The translations under genes and the position numbers were made by a program. From positions 124,001-188,000 of the forward strand of contig JAZGTN010000211.1 of the NCBI GenBank assembly GCA_037783415.1: a DNA stretch of 64,000 bases. The letters run 5' to 3'. Below are positions 21,153-33,085 of the stretch, one piece after another (the stretch's first letter is position 1; every line of letters begins with the position of its first letter). A model generated the notes under the pieces. It had not been told where the DNA came from, made no database searches, and worked only from the letters and a program-made list of their open reading frames with translations. This DNA comes from Leptasterias polaris. Lineage: Eukaryota; Echinodermata; Asteroidea; Forcipulatida; Asteriidae.

Positions 21153-21211
21153 TGGATCGTCGTTTAACGCCAGAGATACCAATAGCAGAGCAATTTCGGG
21201 ATTCTATTTCG
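21153..21211 (+). CDS. weak first-exon candidate
   Basis: An ATG in agcatgg opens MDRRLTPEIPIAEQFRDSIS and reaches TCG|gtaaat at about 21211. The surrounding 20.9-21.4 kb is richer in CpG than the neighbouring DNA, as promoters often are. Open reading continues past the donor, so splicing is not required. Family unknown. Confidence 0.2.
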
Positions 21212-21952
21212 TCGGTAAATTCGGAGTGTGAGCTCTTTGGATTTCAGTTGCCAACGCAGACAGTTTGCAGTGCGTGCTCAGCAAAAACGAAATGAAATGT
21301 GTCTGCGAGAAATCGAGTGTTCTCCTGCCATGCCGGAAGCATGAAACAGTGTAGGCTCAGCCCATGGCCCAGAAACACGGTTGTCAAGTCAGATTGCAAG
21401 TAAGTTATAACCAGAATAGGGTCTATCTATAGGCATGTTACCTCCATGGTGAAACATAGTTTAATATAGTTTAGGCATTAAATGTTTATTTAGGTACTTT
21501 GGTCAATCAATTCAAGATTTAATATATATAAAAAAATCGTAAGCCAAGTTTAATTAAATATCCCTGTTAGTGTTATAATTATAATATAAAGTAATATTTT
21601 GTCGAAACTCTTTTTTCTTCTTCAAGTTACGGCCTTAGCAATTGCCCCAACCTTTGCACAGATTTGAGTTGCAAACCTCGGCTCGGCAGAAAATGTTCAA
21701 CATGTTTAATTAATTTTTTGCAAACATAGAAAACCAAAAATATTCCCGGCCGTAGCCAAAACTATTTTTTTAAATGCAACGCAACTGCATGCAACGCAGC
21801 TAATATTGCCGGCGAAAACAAAGCAACCCAAACTAAAAATTCCTTCGTTCAACCATATGGAGGTAGGAATACCTCCATGGTTCAACCATGGTTCAACGGC
21901 GCGGGATGCATGCGTACCGATGACTCTCCGGCAGTTTGTAAACGGAAATGGT

Positions 21953-22690
21953 GGGTCGCATGCACTAAAACCAGACAACTGCCAAGGCCTCCCTGACGAC
22001 AACTGCCAAACAAAAAACTTTTAAATGCACTTTAACACAGGGTTTGAACAAAAATAGACCGTAAAATATATGTGTAAAAAGGAGTCAAATGTATCACCTT
22101 CAATCTGTTGAAAAAGTTTTGTTTTAAATTGTAACAATTTTTTTTTTAAACCACGAATTAGTAACGACAAGTAGCCTGTCCGCCTTGTTGTCTTTGGACC
22201 GTACGTAGAAGATACCATTATACTTACGGGGGGTGCTGAAACGGCAAGTTAAGTTGTCTTTATTTAACGGGATCATTTGAAAAACGAACATGGTACCTGG
22301 TACTAGAGTAGTACAAATACAGCCAGTAAATATTTCTATGTCTTTAAAAAGGAAAGAACAAAATAAAGAAATAACAGAAAAAGCATTAAAAAAAATTAAA
22401 TAAAAATAAGTCCTTAGAACTTTCCTCAATGGTAGGCCTAATGGTATCGTCCAAGTGCGTTCCGGATGCATCATGGCGGACAATTCTTTTCGTTACTTAA
22501 TCGTGGTATTAAAACCCTTTTTTTACAGTTAAAAGCAAAACTTTTTCAACAGATTGAAGGTGATTTGGATACACATGACTCTTACACACATATTTGACGG
22601 TTTATTTTTGTTCAAACTTTGTTTGAAAGTGCATTTAAAAATTTGTTGTCGGCAGTTGCCGTCAGTTGTCGGCTTTTACTTAGTGTGACC
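21953..22690. mobile_element. MULE-like foldback DNA transposon, 738 bp, 9-bp target duplication
   Basis: Two arms of roughly 240-270 bases are imperfect inverted repeats. The left arm runs from ggtcgcatgcactaa through taaatgcacttt to caccttcaatctgttg; the right arm carries the complement (caacagattgaaggtg, gaaagtgcattta, ttagtgtgacc). The 9 bases ggaaatggt occur directly before 21953 (21944-21952) and directly after 22690 (22691-22699). A 9-bp duplication with long inverted arms is typical of Mutator-like elements. No transposase frame is visible, so it is non-autonomous. Confidence 0.8.
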
Positions 22691-22699
22691 GGAAATGGT

Positions 22700-23500
22700 A
22701 CTACCATGGTATACTAGTAATCAGAGTACTACAGACGACAAATAAGTCAATACTTAAAACCAATGCATATTGCGACTCTCCTTTCTATAATAATACCAGT
22801 TTTTTATGTTTATTTTTATTTATTTTTATAATAGTAACCCCGCAGTGAGGGAGATGTGAATTTGGATGGTTGAGCGATTTATTTCCTCAAAATATGGCTG
22901 AATCCATTTTAACGCAGGGCTACACAACACAACTCCTCTGGCAGGAGTGCCGGTTGTAGGCCTATACTTTAAATATAGGACTACTGTACCAATATTACTC
23001 TCATGTACAACTATAACAAGGGATTATTCCCAACAACACACATTTAAGTTATACCCTTATTTATTTAAAAATGGTGTGTAATTAAAGTAGTCTTGCAACT
23101 GAGTAACACTGAAAATATTTCTACTTCTCACACAAGAAAAACAAAGACAAAACAATCGAAATATGTAATTAAGAATAACAGATATTTCAAAGAATCGGCT
23201 AATACACATATTTAAATAATGTACCTATATTCACTTGGCAAATACGTTTGTTGATATCTCCTGATTGTGGTGAAGTTAATGTTTAATGTTGACCCCCAAA
23301 CTAAACTATTATAATAAGCAGTTCTTAATCAGATGTTCTATCATGCATGCTTCATGGCCCAAAGGCTGCAAGGGTAAACGCCACCTGGTTTTCTGTTTAT
23401 GGTTTTCTGTTTTTGTGTGAAGACCACCCACTGTCTTCCACTCCAGACAAGGAAGCCTCCGCTCCCCGTTTACACTAGATAGTAGATCCAGAAAGGTGGA
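22700..23500. other. AT-rich non-coding stretch
   Basis: No exon, RNA gene or repeat was recognised beyond scattered palindromic ccatgg words. Confidence 0.4.
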
Positions 23501-23524
23501 TCTTAAACGCAAAAAATATGGATC

Positions 23525-23554
23525 AGACCATGGAGGTAGACATTTCTACCTCCA
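23525..23554. repeat. short hairpin catggaggtaga / tctacctccatg
   Basis: Twelve-base arms around a short loop; the arm is the same word that is dispersed through 20.5-24.2 kb. Confidence 0.7.
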
Positions 23555-24809
23555 TGATCAGACCCGGTTCAAGATCTTGCAATTTGATTCCACCTTTAGA
23601 TGTGAGTTGAATCCGGCAAATGGTGGATCAGATCCGGCAAAGTGGATTCCAAATTTGTGTACGTAAAGGTGGATCGGGATGTGGTCATTTCCGGTTTCGC
23701 TACGAATGGCGCGTATTTCACTTGTGCTCATTGGTGCATGGAGGTAGAGTGCATGATTGTTGGGACATCATTCGCTGTTTATATTTTTGTGCGTGTCTTC
23801 GTTGTTGTTTATGCACTGTAAATGCGGTGGTAGACAAGTCGTGAGGCTGCGGCTCCGCGCCAGACTACTGCTCTCACCATTAATGCAGTCCCATTTGTAC
23901 TGAAGGTGTTGAATTATAATGTTTATTTAATATGCCTATTATGTATGGACACTGTATTACCTGAATTGGTGGATGGGCCCTACCTCCATGGTTCTATAAA
24001 ACCCTCGAAGGTCCTATTATGTAGGCCTACAATTTACGACCGATTTATGGCCATTTCCGTTTTTGGTACGTGTGATTTGAGCGTAAACATTTCGTGTTCA
24101 GTAATAATGAATTTGTTGATCAATGGAACATAACTCGACTTCCATGGCCCAAAATGAAGTTATACATCCTTCAAAAATTAACAGATTAGCATCACCCATA
24201 TATTAGCACCCAGTATATTGTGTGAACACTACACAAAAGTGAGCTAATCCGGCATTCAGTTTTTCAACAAGAAGTCGAACGTTGGGAACTAAATATTATG
24301 GTTTCACAATAAAAACGAAATAGGCCTATTATTGTAAATCTATTTTGACCAGAATTTCTCTAATGTGTGCTTCACTCTCCTTGTTACAGTTAGTTGAAAG
24401 GGGAGTTAAAAGGGATAAATTATCGAATAATAAATCAACATTATAAAGAAGAATAATGCCGGTGCCTTCCATTGCTGAAAGAACTGAATCACTGATATCA
24501 TCCGCGTTTCATCATCTGTAACTTCATAAGTTGATATTTTCGTCCACTTTTGGACGAAAGGGGGCCCTCGGTTATGCTGGTAAACAGATCATGAATATTT
24601 AAAGCTTTCGTTCGGCCGATTGCAAACAGCAAACAACGCAGAATGTGAAGCAAATGAATGATTCATTTTCGACGTCTAATCACATTCACAAGCTTCCCTC
24701 ATGACCTAACAATACCATGCTTCCACACCCCATGCACGAGATTCGCACACCACGGCCTTTGTTGAGACTGCTTGGACGAGTCCATTTTATCTGAGGGTGA
24801 TGATATCTT

Positions 24810-25310
24810 CAAATGTTGTAAACACTAGAGAACATTCGTAAATGATTTCTTTTTGCGTTGCCAACTGCTTTAGTAATTTTGATAATTTAAACCTATAGGC
24901 CCTACTGTTATGTTGCTAGTGCTGATAGAGAAAGAATTTCAACGGTGTATGGTTTTCTTAATCTTTGTTAACGGTAGGCATCTCTTTTAAAAATGGAGTG
25001 TACTCAAACTGCGATTGCAAATAATTGCGCAACCCCCCCCCCTTCATAGTAAACATGACTTCCGCCAACGACCAATGGGGTCGTGTTTTCCGCGCGCATT
25101 TGTACGACCCTGGTTAGCTCAAAACAGAACCATCATCAAGCAAGCACTGCGTAATACACAGGCATGTGCACACAGAGACTGCACATACGATACATGTAGC
25201 TTGGGCAGGTAGCGCAAAAGGGAAAACAAGCTTAACAGAAAACAAATTATTACATGAAAATAAAACTCCAACGCCTTGGTCAAGGCTGTGCTGTGCGTGA
25301 ACATGATTCG
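24810..25310 (+). repeat. dispersed repeat, copy 1 (pair with 30885-31445)
   Basis: Shares with 30885-31445, in the same order: caactgctttagtaatttt, gtgctgatagagaaaga, catctcttttaaaaat, gcgattgcaaat, a poly(C) run, gtaaacatgacttcc and ccaatggggtc. Identity is about 80-85% by eye. Its nature (transposon or old segmental duplication) is unclear. Confidence 0.8.
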
Positions 25311-25319
25311 TTGCCCTGG

Positions 25320-26250
25320 ATTTCCAACTCAATTGCTGGCCATCGTCGGCTCGTTTTCCGCGTTCTTTGACGTTTTCTCTGCAATTTCTGTATTTTATAA
25401 TGCGGACAATAGGCCCCTAACATTCTAAATTCAAATTCAATTAACACAGACCTCTTACGATATATTCAGAATTGAAACTGCTAAATGGACAATAGTGATT
25501 CTTATTGACTTTATGGAAAGTTATGTGTTTTAGTTCCAAAGAAAGTTAACGTACTAAAAATGCCACGTGGGTTGTATTCACGTTACATTGATGAATGTAC
25601 GCATGTCAGTGTTCTGTCTACCCACAGAGTAGATCAGAGCAAGCCGAACTCCGCTTAGTGCTCACTCCTTTGTACACGCACATGGGAGTGCCAGTCATGC
25701 CCATACCGCCAACAGGAATTAGCCTTGAACATTCCTGTCTATTAGGCTAGCGGTGGTCAATTGAAAGAGAAGTGTAAACATTGCTAATTGCTAGATTGTC
25801 TTGCCACGAGCCAAAATGGCCTTGTGGTTTATTGCCAAGATAAGTTCACGGCATTTTTACGGTGTTTCCTTGTGATTTATGCCCAAGATAAGTTCACGGC
25901 ATTTTCACGGTGTTTTCATTGTGCAGAAATCTGAAGAATATTTTAAGGGTGTTTTCATTGAGTTGGGTTGTCCTGAAATTGCCGTGAAATGAATTATTTC
26001 ACGGTGAAACGGATTTTCAGGGCATTTTCAGGGTAAAGTTGCTCATAGTGTTAGTTTTAAGAAAGATTACCAAACATATACAGTCCTTTTAATTAGAGTG
26101 CTAAACTTGAGAAGCCTCATGCTGCGCTCAATGGCAAATGAATTGTGCCATTATTAAAATGTTCTCACCCTTTAGTCTCAATTTCTGCAGTGGCAATCTT
26201 TGGTACTGATGAATCACACATACAATTAATAATACAGGAAAGTTTGGCGT
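25320..26250. other. non-coding stretch with local 'ttcacggcatttt' repeats
   Basis: 25830-26030 contains several 'aagttcacggcattttcacggtgttt' variants. Otherwise nothing was recognised. Confidence 0.4.
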
Positions 26251-26256
26251 GGGTTA

Positions 26257-26631
26257 TACACCTATCAATTGTATGACGCACTATCAGACCCCCGGGGATG
26301 GTGCGTCACTGTCCATATGTGGGGACGGATTTGCGTGTCCAAAGACCCACCCTGAGTCAAAAAATTGACACACTTGTTGCAGATTTGGACGGTCTTCCGA
26401 ACGTTTTTTTGACTCACCTTTCGCGGATAGCAACGCACCACCGACGGACAAATAATAAATGTTGAAATGGACATCGACGGACCATGACGTACCCCGACGC
26501 ACCGCTCGAAGATTTTTTGACTGACCACTATTGGACTTGACGTACCCAGTCACTTTTTCCGAGAGTAAAGACGCAAACTTGACGCACCATCCCCGGGGGT
26601 CTCATAGTGCGTCATACAATTGATAGGTGTA
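26257..26631. mobile_element. Harbinger-like MITE, 375 bp, TTA target duplication
   Basis: Terminal inverted repeats of about 52 bases (tacacctatcaattgtatga at 26257; its complement ends at 26631) with one mismatch. They are flanked by TTA at 26254-26256 and 26632-26634. A three-base TWA duplication with these ends fits PIF/Harbinger. No transposase frame is present. Confidence 0.8.
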
Positions 26632-26779
26632 TTACATCATACATGTACATGTACCTCACTATTGTGCGCGTAGTATATGGGAGATTTGGAGGTAGCTTGG
26701 GGCAATTTTCATAATACACATACAGATCTTGCATTGTACAAGTAATGGTACAAAGCTACATATTATGGTGATCATGAAT

Positions 26780-26903
26780 ACAATAACCATTCTATTTAGT
26801 TTTTCTGTCAAATTAATTTTGTGTTGATCAGGCTCATTATTGAACAAATATTACCCCATCCCCAGCTCCTGTTTCGCATTGACTTGCTGATATAAATATG
26901 AAG

Positions 26904-26935
<32 letters not shown>
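26780..26935 (+). mobile_element. possible LINE 3' end with (ATCA)n tail
   Basis: A short unique stretch ends in seven atca/caat repeats (26906-26933), the tail type seen on CR1-like non-LTR elements. The body is too short and diverged to classify. Confidence 0.35.
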
Positions 26936-26939
26936 GAAG

Positions 26940-27520
26940 ACATATATAAAGCACCAAAATCAACAAATCTTGTTTGAAGGCACTCGAGACAGTTGAAAAA
27001 GAGAACATTTGAGCAGTTTCTTGAAAAGCCAGATTTGCAAGAGGACTCTCTGATAGTAATATGAACTTACATCAATAACAACAAGGTTTAGGAAGCTGTT
27101 ATTTATTAAGGCTGTAAAGTAGCCAATCACTCCTAAATGTTGTCAACGCCCCTGCTGCGAGTGATGCACAGCAGTTTGACCTGATTGACAACACGCAAGT
27201 TTTTATCTGCAGATTGAATTGTGGCGTGCACAAGTTCTACAAATATTAAGCTAGTTATTATTGCTATTATTGCTACAAAGATTTCATACACAGCTTTGTA
27301 CAAGAAGAACTCAAATGCATACTATAGGATTTATGTAAACCAAAACTTAATGGCCTGACGACATTTCCACCCTAGCACAGTCTTTCTAGGGTTGAAACGT
27401 TAGACCTTTATTTTTTGCATTTATACCACACAGTTGGTTCTTTTGGGTGGTAAGCAGTTTGCAGGAGCTACTTCTATTTTCTAACAATAGGTTTTAGTAG
27501 AGATTTTTTGTATACTGTCA
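26940..27520. other. non-coding, nothing recognised
   Basis: AT-rich sequence between the tetranucleotide tail and the 30-bp minisatellite. A 'ccaaaacttaatggcctgac...gttgaaacgttagacc' word near 27340-27400 resembles a dispersed repeat. Confidence 0.35.
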
Positions 27521-27534
27521 ATACTAGTGGTATC

Positions 27535-28425
27535 AGATGAAAAACAAGGCAACTTCAAATCATAGATGAAAAACAAGGTCTTTTTCAAACCACAGATAAA
27601 AAACAAGGCGTCTTTCAAATCACAGATGAAAAACAAGGTTTATTTCAAATCACAGATAAAAACAAGGCGTGTTTCAAATCTGATAAAAATAAGGCGTTTT
27701 TCAAAAATACAGATAAAAAACAGAGTTTGTTAAAATCACAGATACAAAACAAGGCGTCTTTTAAATAAAAGAAAAAAAACAAGGCCTCTTTTAAAGATTT
27801 TGTGTATACTTTCAATACTAGTGGTATCAGATGAAAAACAATGCAACTTTCAAATCACAGATAAAAAACTAGGCGTCTTTCAAATCACAGATAAAAAACT
27901 AGGCGTCTTTCAAATCACAGATAAAAAAAAGCTTCTTTCAAATCACAGATTAAAAACAAGGCGTCTTTCAAATCACAGATAAAAAACAAGGCTTCTTTCA
28001 AATCACAGATAAAATACAAGGCGTCTTTCAAATCACAGATAAAAAACAAGGCATCTTTTAAATCACAGATAAAAAACAAGGCGTCTTTCAAATCACAGAT
28101 AAAAAACAATGCGTCTTTCAAATCACAGATAAAAAACTAGGCGTCTTTCAAATCACAGAAAAAAAAAGCTTCTTTCAAATCACAGATTAAAAACAAGGCA
28201 TCTTTCAAATCACAGATAAAAAACAAGGCATCTTTCAAATCACAGATTAAAAAACGAGGCATCTTTCAAATCACAGATAAAAAACAAGGCGTCTTTCAAA
28301 TCATAGATGAAAAAGAAGGCACTTTTAAATCACAGATTAAAAAACAAGGCATCTTTCAAATCACAGATAAAAAACAAGGCGTCTTTCAAATCATAGGTAA
28401 AAAACTAGGCATCTTTCATATCTTA
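27535..28425 (+). repeat. 30-bp minisatellite, ~28 copies
   Basis: Unit caaatcacagataaaaaaca plus aggcgtcttt, 30 bases, with variant copies at both ends and a larger duplicated block (the flank actttcaatactagtggtat recurs at about 27515 and 27808). Because 30 is a multiple of three, the minus strand reads as a ten-residue repeat (KDALFFICDL). No gene context supports translation. Confidence 0.95.
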
Positions 28426-28960
28426 TTGTTAATCTCTTTTTTGCATGGCAGAATGTAATAATTTTTTTTAATATTTAACAAAAGGCCATACGTGGGCTTT
28501 TTAGGAGGGATAAATGTTTCTGTACCTCGACCCATCAGGCAGATATGTTTTAAAAGTCATAGATATATTCACCTGGTAAATGCTGAACAGGTTTTTATCT
28601 GTTATGCAGTCACAAACAAAGGGCTCTTTACCCTCAAGGAAAGATACATGTATATAACTTCTTCTTTTTTATTGTAAAGAGTCAACATCTCCCGTTTGAA
28701 AGTTTGTTGAAAGTTTGATTTCCTGATTGTTTCAGAGGATACTAAATGAAACTCTTGTCAGATTTTTAACGTTATTTCGTTATTACATAGTATCAGCAGC
28801 GTTATTTCAGATTTTTCACTTATTCCAAAGCCCTCACAGTAAAATGTAGGTGAATGTAAAAAATTGTGATTGGCATTAGTAATCTGAATAGAACTTCCAT
28901 TTTAATCTTTTTAGTTATCAGGAAATAATGACTTACCGAAATGTCATGGTTTTTTTATAA

Positions 28961-29270
28961 AGAAATGAACAAAGCCCTTTTACTTAAGAATTATACTGCA
29001 TTTGCATCCCCTCAAAAAAACTTGACAAATGTATATGATCATTGCTTAAGTCTGCTGAAAGTTCCACCACCTTGGATAATTTCATCTAAACTTCAGATGA
29101 TGGTACAAGGCAAAAAAGGACCAGGATTGGCAAGATTGAAAGAAAGAAAACAAAAACTGGACTTACCACCAAGAACCAGGAATAGTAAGGGACTCATCAT
29201 TTCCTCTCCACTGAAGAAAGCACACTGTATCAGCAGAGAGTCAGAGTTCTGGAATCTCCTAAGAAGTAAA
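28961..29270 (+). CDS. candidate coding exon, unrecognised
   Basis: A frame open from the ATG at 28941 runs to a strong donor, AAA|gtaagaac, at 29270; reading on would end at 29363. A ttttttataaag word before 28961 is a possible acceptor. The translation is Lys/Leu-rich and protein-like (LKVPPPWIISSKLQMM, GPGLARLKERKQKLDLPPR, ESEFWNLLRSK). No family was recognised. Joining in phase to the next candidate exon (29849) gives a quick stop, so this could be a last coding exon or a chance frame. Confidence 0.35.
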
Positions 29271-29363
29271 GTAAGAACTTTATCAACAGAGGCAGTCAAG
29301 GATTTAAAACTGGGGCGAGTTTTGTATACTGTGTTGACTCAACAGCTTCTTTCCACGCACTGA

Positions 29364-29825
29364 GTATTTCAACGAGCCTCCAGCATGTATATACATGTAT
29401 GCATACATCTATTTCAGTTATACACTCCCACATTGCTTGTGTGTGCCTGAGTGCCGGCCAATCAGACACTGGCATGTTGTTGCACACCTACAGTGACATC
29501 ATACTGCACTGTCACCAGTCTCTTATCCACTTTTTGCTTATCATTGTATTATATTTGTAAATACTGCATTATAATTGTAAATTCTATACTAAATTAAATA
29601 GTATCCTTAAACTTTTAAATAACCAGATTAGTATTTCATAGATGCTGTGTCTTTTCGTTTGTTTTTTCACTTTGCTCTTTTGAAATAACATTGTAAAAAG
29701 ATTGTGTTCTTTGTAAATGTTTTGTATTACATGTATATCTCTGTACATGCTGGGACCCATGGGACACCAGTGGTTACCACTGAATGGGCCACCCAGTTAA
29801 AATAAGAAATAAATAAATAAAAATT
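29364..29825 (+). mobile_element. LINE 3' end with (AAATA)n tail
   Basis: Ends with tgctgggacccatgggacac, accactgaatgggccaccca, then aataagaaataaataaataa. This 'gtggttaccactgaatggg ... (aaat)n' ending resembles L2/CR1-type non-LTR elements of marine invertebrates. Only the tail region is present. It would sit in an intron between the candidate exons. Confidence 0.5.
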
Positions 29826-29848
29826 CAAAACATTTTCTTTTTAACAGG

Positions 29849-29946
29849 AAACAAAATGAAGCCCAATTTTGTACCTACTTCAATCTTAGCCAATCACAAC
29901 AGAAAATATTGGATATTGGCAGTAGCAGTGAGGCTGGACTGATTGG
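29849..29946 (+). CDS. candidate internal exon, unrecognised
   Basis: The acceptor ttctttttaacag and donor ATTG|gtaaaa bound a 98-base segment. One frame reads NEAQFCTYFNLSQSQQ and KILDIGSSSEAGL; an alternative frame is also open, so the call is weak. No family assigned. Confidence 0.35.
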
Positions 29947-30304
29947 TAAAAATAAATATCACATGTCAAACTGGATACCCTACCCCTAAATGTTAAAATT
30001 GATTTGTACAAGATGCAAGCTTTTCAGTACAAATTACAAAATCTAAGCTTGACTCTTCAGAGTTGAATGTAAGTCAATGTTAAATCTAACTTGATTCAGA
30101 ATTGAATCCGGTAAGATTAAATCCATCATATCAGTTCTGCCTTCCTAAGTTGTTTTATTCTTTTAGGTATCTGTTTTACGTATAAATTTAATGCTGAGTA
30201 AAGTTACATTAAATGGGGCACTATATTGTGGCTTTTCTATTCATCAAAAACTGTGTCTTGGGGATTCCATGTTAATTTCTGTCCTTACACTGTCTTGCTC
30301 AAAG

Positions 30305-30419
30305 ATTGAACAGAGTACATGCAGATGCAATACATCTTTACCATAACTGTTTCATGCAAAATACCAAGGATGGAATGAGAACAGAACGAGCAAGGAGATA
30401 CATTAGGCGGCTGTTTCAT
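30305..30419 (+). CDS. candidate internal exon, unrecognised
   Basis: Acceptor tcttgctcaaag, donor CAT|gtatgt, 115 bases. The translation LNRVHADAIHLYHNCFMQNT and GMRTERARRYIRRLFH is strikingly protein-like, with an amphipathic Arg-rich end. The phase does not match the 29849 exon directly, so at least one exon or boundary is missing if they belong together. Function unknown. Confidence 0.45.
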
Positions 30420-30559
30420 GTATGTTTTGTTTATCTCTCTAAGAACAAAACACTGCATTTTTATGAAAATCTATGAATCTTAAAAGAGTAGCTTCAACAC
30501 AAATTCTTAATCTTAATGGTAACAATTTCTTGAGTTGGCTTGTTCAACTTTTAGGTTTT

Positions 30560-30690
30560 TTGCTATTTTTTTTGTACAGCCTGTGCTGTCAAAGTGCACT
30601 AAGCTACATGTAAATCATTCACAAGATCCATCTCTGCCCTCACAGGTACCCATTTTTCCCCCTGGTAAAGCTAAGTGTTTGACCACGCTA
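30560..30690 (-). mobile_element. SINE fragment
   Basis: Contains cagcctgtgctg, aagatccatctctgccct and acaggtacccatttttcccc, matching the body of the full SINE at 48190-48554 in the same orientation. Confidence 0.65.
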
Positions 30691-30884
30691 CCAAAGTACA
30701 GGAAGCTGATACAATAGTATTTAAATGCACCATGTGAAAATATATGAATTACTACACTGTACACTGTACATGTACTGTGGTACTGGTCATACATCTACAT
30801 AGTGTACATTACATAATAATAATAATAATTAGATTTATTGAGCGCCTCACAACATGTAGTCCAACTGAAAATGTAGTCAAACTT

Positions 30885-31445
30885 ACTGGACTCAAATGTT
30901 GTAAACACTTAATCTTTACACAAGAGAGCATTTGTAAATGATTATTTTTCTGTTGCTAACTGCTTTAGTAATTTAAATATAAAACCTACAGGCCCTACTG
31001 TTTTGATGTTAGTGCTGATAGAGAAAGACTTTCAATAGTGTGATTTTCTTTGTCTTTGTTAACAGTAAGCATCTCTTTTAAAAATAGACTGTACTGAAAC
31101 CGCGATTGCAAATGATTGCGCAATGCCCCCCCCCCCCCCCCCCATCCTGTTAGTAAACATGACTTCCACCTCTGACCAATGGGGTCTTTTCTTCCGCACG
31201 CATTATGATAGTGACCCTAGCTAGCACAAAACAGAACCATCAAGGCATTGATTCAGAGAGTGTACATGTACATCTCACACCACGCAAGCACAGTCTGCGT
31301 TACACATGTGCACACATCTAGAGACTGCACAATACATGTAGCTCGGGTGGGTAGCACATAAGCACAATAGCGCAAAGGGAAAACCAATTAATAAAAATAA
31401 AAAAAATTATAAATGAAAATTAAACTCCAATGCCTTGGTCAAGGC
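30885..31445 (+). repeat. dispersed repeat, copy 2 (pair with 24810-25310)
   Basis: Same ordered words as copy 1. Its poly(C) run has grown to 18 bases (31126-31143). Confidence 0.8.
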
Positions 31446-31812
31446 TAAAGACCTGTCAAAAATTCCGGCTCATTTGGTCATCAAAGTTGCTAGAAAACAC
31501 TTGTTTGACACAATTGTTTGCTGTCAGATGCCTTTCTCATATATTTTTTGGAATATTTTTTTGTGACAAATTACCCCTTTCTCTAAAACTACATTAACTT
31601 TAAGAAGTGTCATTTCTGACACTGTTTTATAATATCAACAGCTCTCCAGTGCTCTTTATCAAGTAAGTTTTGATGGTCATTATTTTTGGAGTAATTGCCA
31701 GAGGTATACCCTCCCATTAGGCAGTTCTATAAATTGGGCCTTGCTCATAGCAGTGTACTCCAAGAGCAGTGGATTTGGGCATCTGTGACAAAGAATATCA
31801 GAAACTGATATT

Positions 31813-32028
31813 GGGGCCAATTTCATAGTGCTGCTTAATAGTAAGCACATTTGTGTGCTAACTATAGCAGACACTGTTTTGTTAAAATTAAGCATATTTC
31901 ACAGGTTAGCAAGAAAATTAGGCAATCTGAATGGATTTGAATTGTTATGTCATTAATTTGAATACTGTAAGCACCAGAAGGTTAGCTTGCCTTTTCTTGT
32001 GCTTACGGTTAGCAGCGCTTTGAAATAG
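31813..32028. mobile_element. palindromic MITE of the 'gcttaa(c)gtaagca' type
   Basis: The left end ccaatttcatagtgctgctt and the right end (read in reverse, tatttcaaagcgctgctaac) are imperfect inverted repeats. The next 170 bases (32080-32205) contain another diverged half of the same family (ggccaaatttaaatgg, ttatgcgctaacatcccatg). This repeat type is familiar from echinoderm genomes; that is recall, not a search. Confidence 0.6.
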
Positions 32029-32439
32029 AAACTCACACAGTAAGCACAATGTCAGCTGTTAATAAGTAGCTCTAAGAATTAGGCTCAGGGCCAAATTTAA
32101 ATGGTTTTTCTTACCACAGAATTATGCGCTAACATCCCATGGAAGTATGTGCTTTACTTGGCCCGGTAAGCAGCTAAGCGTAGAATTAAGCAGTAAGCAA
32201 AGTAATGTAATTGGAACAAGAAGAGTTATTGTGCAGTCTGAAATTCTTAGGGGCCTTATCAAATTTACTCCAGGACAGGTACATGTAGTTGGATAATAAT
32301 TCTCTGAGTGAATTGTCTGTTGGATTTCGGTCAGCCTGTGATTCTATGACAAACAAGGTTTTACTCCCTGAAAGACACACAGTTCTCTGGTGTGCTTAAT
32401 ACATGCCCAATGCCAATGCACCCCGCTGAGCACTCATCC

Positions 32440-32650
32440 CAGATAGCAAGCCCATATTGGGCCGATATGGATTTATCTGGACCATATGGGGCGGGGCAAA
32501 CCTATATGGTACCCATCTCTTATGGGGAATATTCCTGTTTGGGTATCATATGGAGAAAAGTTGGGCATTCCCATAAATATGGGCAGAATATGTAAGGGCC
32601 AATATGGGTATCACATTGGGAAAACATGGGCATTCCCATTATGGGCTATG
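32440..32650. repeat. dispersed 'CCCATATGGG' repeat
   Basis: Repeated near-palindromic words (cccatattgggccgatatgg, ggaccatatggggc, gggtatcatatgg, gggcattcccat). This is a degenerate dispersed repeat of unknown mechanism. Confidence 0.6.
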
Positions 32651-32859
32651 ATTTCAAGTTCTGCTCTCGATTCATTCATGCATGCAACCGCTGAGCTAAT
32701 AAAAATATTGGAGTCTTATGTACACCTATAGAGCACGTATCCACCCAGTACATGTACATGTAGGTGCTCAAGGTGCTTGAATCCTTTTTAACACAGGTAT
32801 TTAAAGTTTGTACAAATTATAAGACCCATTTAAGTAGCGCCTAATAAGAGTTTACAAGG

Positions 32860-33085
32860 GGCCACAGTGCATTCAGCATCCACTGCCAGAAACACCAAGG
32901 GAAACCCAATTCTCTTAGCAATAATAGTAACTGGGTTATTTTACTTTCTTTACACAACACATGGACCTACAGCTTTATGTCCTAACAGAAGGAAGAAGAA
33001 AAAATGCTTCAGTGTCTTGCACCAACCAAGACTGGAAACCCACACACTGCAGATCAGAAACACCAGAGTTTACATGTACATGTAC
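32860..33085 (-). mobile_element. degenerate SINE remnant
   Basis: Shares cactgccagaaacacc, acacaacacatgg, ggctttatgtcc-type words and gatcagaaacaccagag with the SINE family at 36.0, 37.6 and 48.5 kb. Confidence 0.5.

Noticed and set aside
27535..28425. CRISPR-like regular repeats
   Set aside because: Units follow each other without unique spacers, and the context is eukaryotic; this is a minisatellite. The same holds for the 19-, 22-, 48-, 64-, 76- and 89-bp arrays.
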